NCBI GenBank assembly: GCA_016714005.1
Contig: JADJOA010000003.1
Coordinates: 1-64,000 of the forward strand
From: Bacteroidota bacterium
GTDB lineage: Bacteria; Bacteroidota; Bacteroidia; AKYH767-A; OLB10
Length of the DNA: 64,000 nt
Direction of reading: 5' to 3'
A program made the translations under genes and the position numbers. The notes under the pieces are model-generated. The model was given only the letters and a program-made list of their open reading frames with translations, searched no databases and had not been told where the DNA came from. Each line of letters starts with the position of its first letter. Position 1 is the stretch's first letter. Shown one piece after another: positions 58,963 to 64,000 of the stretch.

Positions 58963-61436
58963 TTAAAATGCCAGCATTAAACTTCCTCGGATGCCAAATT
59001 TAGGAATGTTTTCGCGGTCTAAGTATGATAAGCGGTAAAGAAAATCTACTCTTATCACTTTAAAAATATTTTCTACACCAAAGCCCGCTTCCATATATGG
59101 TTTTTTGCTAAGCGTGGTAAATTGATTTTGGTTAACCAGTAAATCAATATTTTTTTATCCATGCTGCCGTAAACAGCTTTCATGGTTGCTACTTCGCGCC
59201 ACTTTAATTTGCGCAGCAATGGAACTTTATCTAAAAAAAATCCCTCTAAGTGATAGGTGCCCTGCAAAACAACATATTGATCGCTCACAAACTCGTAATA
59301 GTTCATCAGGTTAAAAGCCAGATAATCATAAAAATAAGACTCGTTGCCACGGTGCACTTCGAGCAACGGATATGGAACATTGCCAAGCACTTTTCCGCCT
59401 TCAATTACATAGTACAAGTAACCAAAGGGAGGGAAATATAGGTAATCGTCAACCTTTGCAGTTATTTTTTGGTAATCGAAATCACTTTCGAGAACACCTT
59501 TTAAACCTTGTGTGTAGTTAACCTGCAAAACAGGATAGGTGCTGCCTAAACTTACTCGCCCTGTTTTGCCCTCTACAAACTTTTCGCGGTAAGCAAAGCG
59601 GAAGTATGCAGATATATTTGATGTATTAATTGCATTGCGTATTTCGCCATCGGATGAGTTTACGTAATAACGGTAATCAAGCGAGCCAAGGGGTGTAAAG
59701 TTTTCGTGCTGGAAAGTTATTTTGCCGGAGAAACCACTGCGAAATTCTTTTTCGTAATAAAACTTATACGATTCCATTGCAGTAAGTTTATCGGATGGTG
59801 AACGCCTGAAGAGTGATGCAAGAAAATTATCGTCCTGAAATGCATTATCGCTTTGCCCAAGTTGCATTACATCATCTTTATAATACACGCCAAAACCACT
59901 GCGCTGCTTGGTGTTATACCAATACCTTGCCCCTACACCAAACTTAAAGGTTTCATCGCGGGTGCCATAAGCGGTGTAGCCTTCGAGCCGGAGTTTGTTG
60001 CTAAAATTTTTTGAGGTACGTCCGCCAACTCTAAGCCTATACCCTTCTATGGGATTGTTGGAAAGAACGGTATAGTAAGGGCCTAATTCTATTTTGCCGA
60101 TTTCTTTATAGCCGGTAAATATCAGGGTAATAACATCTACATAGGTGCGGAATGCAGGCAGGCTTTTAATGGTATCAACCATTGCGTAAATTTTTCTTTC
60201 GCGTGCTGCAAGAGAATCGTGGCGGTTGTTGATCCAAAATTGTTCATCGTAATTCTGTGCATCTTCTTTTACAACGATATCTTGTGTGCCTGTTAAAATT
60301 TGTTTGGGTATGGGCTGGTTTAAAATAAATTTTTGGTAAGAGGTGGTTTTACGACCAATGAAACCAAGCCCATCATCTTTTGCGGCAAAGTCAACTACGA
60401 AAATATCTTTTGTGAGCATCCACATGGTGTTGTCAATAAAGTCAAATTCTTTAACTACAGCCAAATCTTCAACAAAGTTGATGTTGGCTTCGGGTGTGGC
60501 GCGCATGGATATTTTTTTGATGGCAAATGATGTGTCGTGTACGAACAACTCGCCAACAAAAGCAAGGTCCTGAACCCTGCGGGGTTTAAACTTTATTTTG
60601 TAGCACCATTTGTTGCCAATGGGCAAGCTATCTAACAAATAATATTTGTAGTATAACATGCCAATGTTGGAGATGGGGCTTACAAAGTTTTTGCCGAATA
60701 TGTTCATGAAGTTGTCGTACACGTTTATGTTTTGGTACATATCGCCCAGAATTGTGTAACGGTTTCGTTTTCGAGGCCGGAGATTTTGCTGGCTCTTATT
60801 ACTTCTCTTTTGTCTTTGGGGTTGGTGGTAAAGTACCTGTCGCTTAAGGTTTCGGTAAGAAACATGGGCAGGAAAGGTTTTTCGTTGGTGGTGGTGCTAT
60901 CAATGTTATCGAAAATAAAGGAGAAGGGCTTGAGGAGTTTGCGGTTTTTGAATTTTTCGGTAATGTTGGTTAAGTCAAATTCGAGTTTGTTGTAAACTTC
61001 GAACTGGTATGAGCTGAGATTTTCGTAGTTGTTTTTTATCGCGGTTGGCAATTACTTTTTTGATGATGATGTTGGCGGGGTTTTCGCCAGCATATATAAC
61101 CGCTTCTTTTATTTCTATTTTGTTTTGCTTGAGGAGGAAGTTGATGGTTTGGTCCTGCCCTTTTTTTACTTTAAGGGATACGGGTATGTAGCCAAGGAAA
61201 ACAGCGGTGAGGCTATCGCCCGGGGTTTCGGTTTCGAGTTTGAACATTCCATCGAAGTTGGTGGTGGTGCCATTGGAGGTGCCCTTAAAGAGTACGTTGC
61301 AAAAGGGGATGGGCTCGTTGGTGAGTACATCGGTTACTTTGCCGGATATGCGTGTGATTTGTGCATGGGCTGTGAATGCCGCAGCTATAAAAGGAAGTAT
61401 AAATAAGATAAGGCGGAGGTGGTGCTTTTTTATCAC
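58963..61436 (-). CDS. DUF5686 outer-membrane protein with carboxypeptidase-like N-terminal domain (frameshifted)
   Basis: GTG at 61436 starts MIKKHHLRLILFILPFIAAA, a signal peptide. A CarboxypepD_reg-like domain (RISGKVTDVLTNEPIPFCNV, NFDGMFKLETETPGDSLTAV) follows, then NPANIIIKKVIANRDK, a DUF5686 mark. Frames change near 61040 (to NNYENLSSYQFEVYNKLEFD), 60730, and again close to 59150, where the last frame gives PYMEAGFGVENIFKVIRVDF and ends RGSLMLAF at 58963-58965. About 824 residues; the final aromatic Phe is typical of a barrel. The role is unknown. Confidence 0.82.
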
Positions 61437-61871
61437 AAAAAGTATTTGCTAACGGATATACGCAGATAGGATTAAAGAGTTTGTAAATTTAGGAAAAAGG
61501 AAAATACAGGGGTTTGGAGTTGGTGGGGTGAAGTTTCACGCAGAGGCGCAGGGGACGCAGAGGGGATGAACAAGAGATTATTGAATAGTGAACTAGGAAC
61601 AAGAAATTTAGAATGTTAATGTGAGAAGGGAGCGCAGAGGGGTTATTTTTTTTTAGCAGGGCAAATAAAACACACCCCTAACCCCTCTCGCGTACGCACA
61701 AAACGTATAACGACTATTTTAAGGTGAAAATAAAGTTGTAGCCGGAAGTTACGAGGATGAAAAGGCACAAGGCAGAGCCTCTCTACCGTTGGAAATTTGT
61801 TTTTTTCTTCTTTCCACTTTTAGTTCATTCTTGCTTATTTTTATTTTGGTATTTATGAATGCTGAAAGGCA

Positions 61872-62073
61872 TTTGTCTTGAAACAAAAGTGGAGCAAAAG
61901 TTCAAGCCAAAATGCCGTTTAGTTCGTTTCTTTTTAATTTGATTTTGGCAACTCATGAATGCGAAGAGTATTTAAAGGCTTGGCCGTTACGCGCATAGCA
62001 GCGCCCACAGCCGGGCAGCCAATAGCTCTCCCTGCAAACTCGCTACTTGCTAAAAAAGTCCGCTGGACTTTTT
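61872..62073. repeat. Interspersed intergenic repeat, copy 2
   Basis: 61872-61913 is identical to 27156-27197, and the closing hairpin AAAAAGTCC-gct-GGACTTTTT (62053-62073) matches 27285-27305 except in the loop. The middle part differs in length and sequence. Confidence 0.7.
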
Positions 62074-62430
62074 ATTAACGCAAGTCCGCTTTTTGGCGGG
62101 AGCCTGCGCACTGAATTCTTCTGAAACATAGTGCAGATTGTGACCTAATAGGATGTTTTTTTTACTGTATAATGTGCAGAGGTAAGATTGGATTGCAGAA
62201 GCATGGAGATTTGGTTTTGGGATTGGCAGATTTTGAAATGGGGTTAACCTATTTGGGGTTGGTGCTTGCCGACTTTGTTAAAGGCTCCTTATAATTTGCT
62301 GTGGAAACAACCGATGTCATTTCTGGCAGGTTAGTGTTTGAAATGATGGGGATAGATTTGGAAATGGGGCATACCGATATTGATTTGGGGACAACTTGGC
62401 AGGGGGAGGGAAATTATGAGTTATGAGTTA

Positions 62431-62491
62431 TGAATGCTGAATTATGAATGTTGAATTATGAATGCTGAATTATGAATGCTGAATTATGAAT
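62431..62491. repeat. 14-bp tandem repeat
   Basis: GAATGCTGAATTAT recurs four times with one base change (GTTG for GCTG). Confidence 0.75.
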
Positions 62492-63321
62492 TACGCCCTG
62501 AAGCTTCGGGGTATGAATTGAGAATTTTGAATAAGGTTTATAAGAGAAAAAATTTGAAAAGTGAAATGAAGGAAATAGGGTTTGGTTTGAAACTTTAGGG
62601 TAAGAAAAGTGTAGAAAGAGGTATGAAAAACAAAAACCGCGAGCGTTGGAGCCGTAACCTTTGACGTAAGGGGATTTTTATTGCCTTTTTGTAACGGGGT
62701 AGATATGCTTAGTTTATTTAAGAAGGGATAACCCGGAAAAATTTGTGAATATAAACCGCTGCCTACCGTGTTTAATGCAATCTTTGAAAAGGGATGTGTA
62801 TATATTATGTATAATGGACATTATAATAAGGTATTCAAGATTTGTGCCAGAGGGGTTTGTTGTTTATTATTTTGATTTTGGTATGCCGAAGTTCTGAAAC
62901 TTCGGAGCGGGGGATGAATGGTGGAAGGTACTTTTTCTTCTTTTCCAGTTTAGTTCGTTGACTTTTTAATTTGATTTTGGCAACTCATGAATGCTGAAAC
63001 GCATTTTTGTTTGCCCAAAAAGCGGAGCAAAAAGGCACCACGAATGAAAGATATGTTTAAAGAATGTTATATAAGCCAAATTGAAACCTTATACATTTTA
63101 ATGCGTAGAAATTTCAAAATAAAAAAGATTGTAACTATAATAAAAAAGATACGTTGAACAGGTATCTGCCAAGCGAAAAATAAATTTTGAGCTACGGAAC
63201 ACAGATGAAAGTTAAAGCGATAAAAGTAATTGTAACTAAAAAAAAGTATTAACGTTTAATTCAGAAATTTAATTTTAAAAATCTTAATAAAAGACATAAA
63301 CACTTCTAAATTTTAAAAATT

Positions 63322-64000
63322 ATGATAGCACCATTATTTAATTGCACACAGGGTTTGATGTATGAAACTACTAAGATGATGTGGGTTAATTGTAAAGCAC
63401 GCATTATTGAGATGGGTGAGTTTAAAAGTTTTTATACTATAGCTTATTGCGATGAGCGTATTGCTGAAATTGAAGCTGCGCAGGCAATGAAAAGCGAAGC
63501 GGCTCGTGTTTTGGAACATGAGATGCTTAGGTTTGAGTTGGTTGACCTGGCTGATGCTATGCGCAGCAAATGGCAGGCGCTGAAGCAGTATATTTCATCG
63601 GTATATAAGGTGAAGGATGTGCGTGAGGCTAACTGGCGCGCGGCAGGTTGGGCGAGTTATGAGCGCGCAAGTGAGAATAACTGGGTTAGTGTGAAGGATT
63701 TGATTAGCAACGGCAGCAATTATATTGCTGAGCATAAAGCTGCATTGAGCGCTAATGGTAATATGCCTGATGATTTTCAGACCGCTTTTGACGCAGCGGG
63801 GGATGCATTTAAACTGAAGTTGACTGACTATGAAACAGCACAGCAAAATGCTGCAACCGGTACTGATGCTAAGAATGAAGCAAATAATGATGTTTACCAG
63901 CAAGCGATTGATATGGGACAGGACGGGCAGTTTGTGTTTAGGAAGGAAGAGAGTTTGCGCAAGCAGTTTTCGTTTGAAGCGGTGAGTGAAAGGTTGGAAC
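63322..64000 (+). CDS. Unknown protein, N-terminal part, runs off the right edge
   Basis: The frame is open from the ATG at 63322 to the window end, 226 codons with no stop. It begins MIAPLFNCTQGLMYETTKMM. It is helical and Ala/Glu-rich (EIEAAQAMKSEAARVLEHEM, KWQALKQYISSVYKVKDVRE), with YIAEHKAALSANGNMPDDF near the middle. The composition is more GC- and Ala-rich than nearby genes. I do not recognise the family. It follows a long repeat-rich gap, which suggests an insertion hot spot. Confidence 0.6.
   Translation, partial: MIAPLFNCTQGLMYETTKMMWVNCKARIIEMGEFKSFYTIAYCDERIAEIEAAQAMKSEAARVLEHEMLRFELVDLADAMRSKWQALKQYISSVYKVKDVREANWRAAGWASYERASENNWVSVKDLISNGSNYIAEHKAALSANGNMPDDFQTAFDAAGDAFKLKLTDYETAQQNAATGTDAKNEANNDVYQQAIDMGQDGQFVFRKEESLRKQFSFEAVSERLE

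Larger units (their letters stand above)
61437..63321. other. 1.9-kb repeat-rich non-coding region
   Basis: No protein gene on either strand. It holds a GCAGAG-type repeat (61540-61570), a fragment like 18200-18240 (61755-61790), copy 2 of the interspersed repeat (61872-62073), a 14-bp tandem repeat (62431-62491) and a partial third repeat copy (about 62935-63035). G-rich runs occur around 62210-62410. Confidence 0.6.

Overview
The window is a stretch of Bacteroidota chromosome, AT-rich, with no rRNA or tRNA seen. The evidence is type IX secretion cargo (a CHU_C-type C-terminal domain at 46283-48334 and a type-A sorting tail at 18384-19969), a SusC-like TonB receptor, DUF5686, DUF5916, DUF1573 and Omp28 families, a fused two-subunit 2-oxoacid dehydrogenase E1, a GlmU-like two-domain enzyme, and promoter boxes of the Bacteroidota form TAnnTTTG. 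A Chitinophagales/Sphingobacteriia-like lineage is a guess only. Reading frames are broken unusually often, even in essential genes (dxs, rpmE, lon). Nearly every break is repaired by adding or removing one base in a homopolymer, so most look like sequence errors. The CDS coordinates here are for the repaired genes.

Layout. 1-5.6 kb: flippase fragment, dxs, ubiX, a decayed outer-membrane protein gene, rpmE, GlmU-like enzyme. 5.9-9.4 kb: minus-strand locus of a His/Cys-rich protein, a TonB receptor and a lipoprotein, probably for metal uptake. 9.7-14.3 kb: secreted proteins of unknown function. 14.3-17.8 kb: small accessory genes. 18.3-23.8 kb: an integron-like gene-cassette array. 23.9-24.3 kb: a 21-bp minisatellite. 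24.5-32.2 kb: lon, a membrane protein, a VWA protein, a 2H phosphoesterase, an M14 peptidase. 32.2-48.3 kb: dnaE, a large anchored protein, an ABC exporter, MATE, Omp28, glutathione peroxidase, fatty acid hydroxylase, queG, ruvB and a giant T9SS protein. 48.4-61.4 kb: E1, enoyl-CoA hydratase, aminotransferase, two DUF1573 proteins, a dicarboxylate symporter, DUF5916 protein, lptB, DUF5686 protein. 61.4-63.3 kb: a repeat-rich non-coding stretch, then a partial unknown gene.

The most unusual region is 18289-23800. Four minus-strand genes are each followed by a palindromic element whose ends carry ATAAC/GTTAT cores. The bases beyond those cores (7 to 10 nt in all) are complementary between the start and end of the SAME cassette, but not across each element. 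That is what integron cassette recombination at G|TTA predicts. Three of the four elements share sequence (two almost identical). No integrase gene is present between the array and lon, so this looks like a cluster of attC sites lacking an integrase. A repeat-bearing segment beyond the first cassette could be a relict attI.
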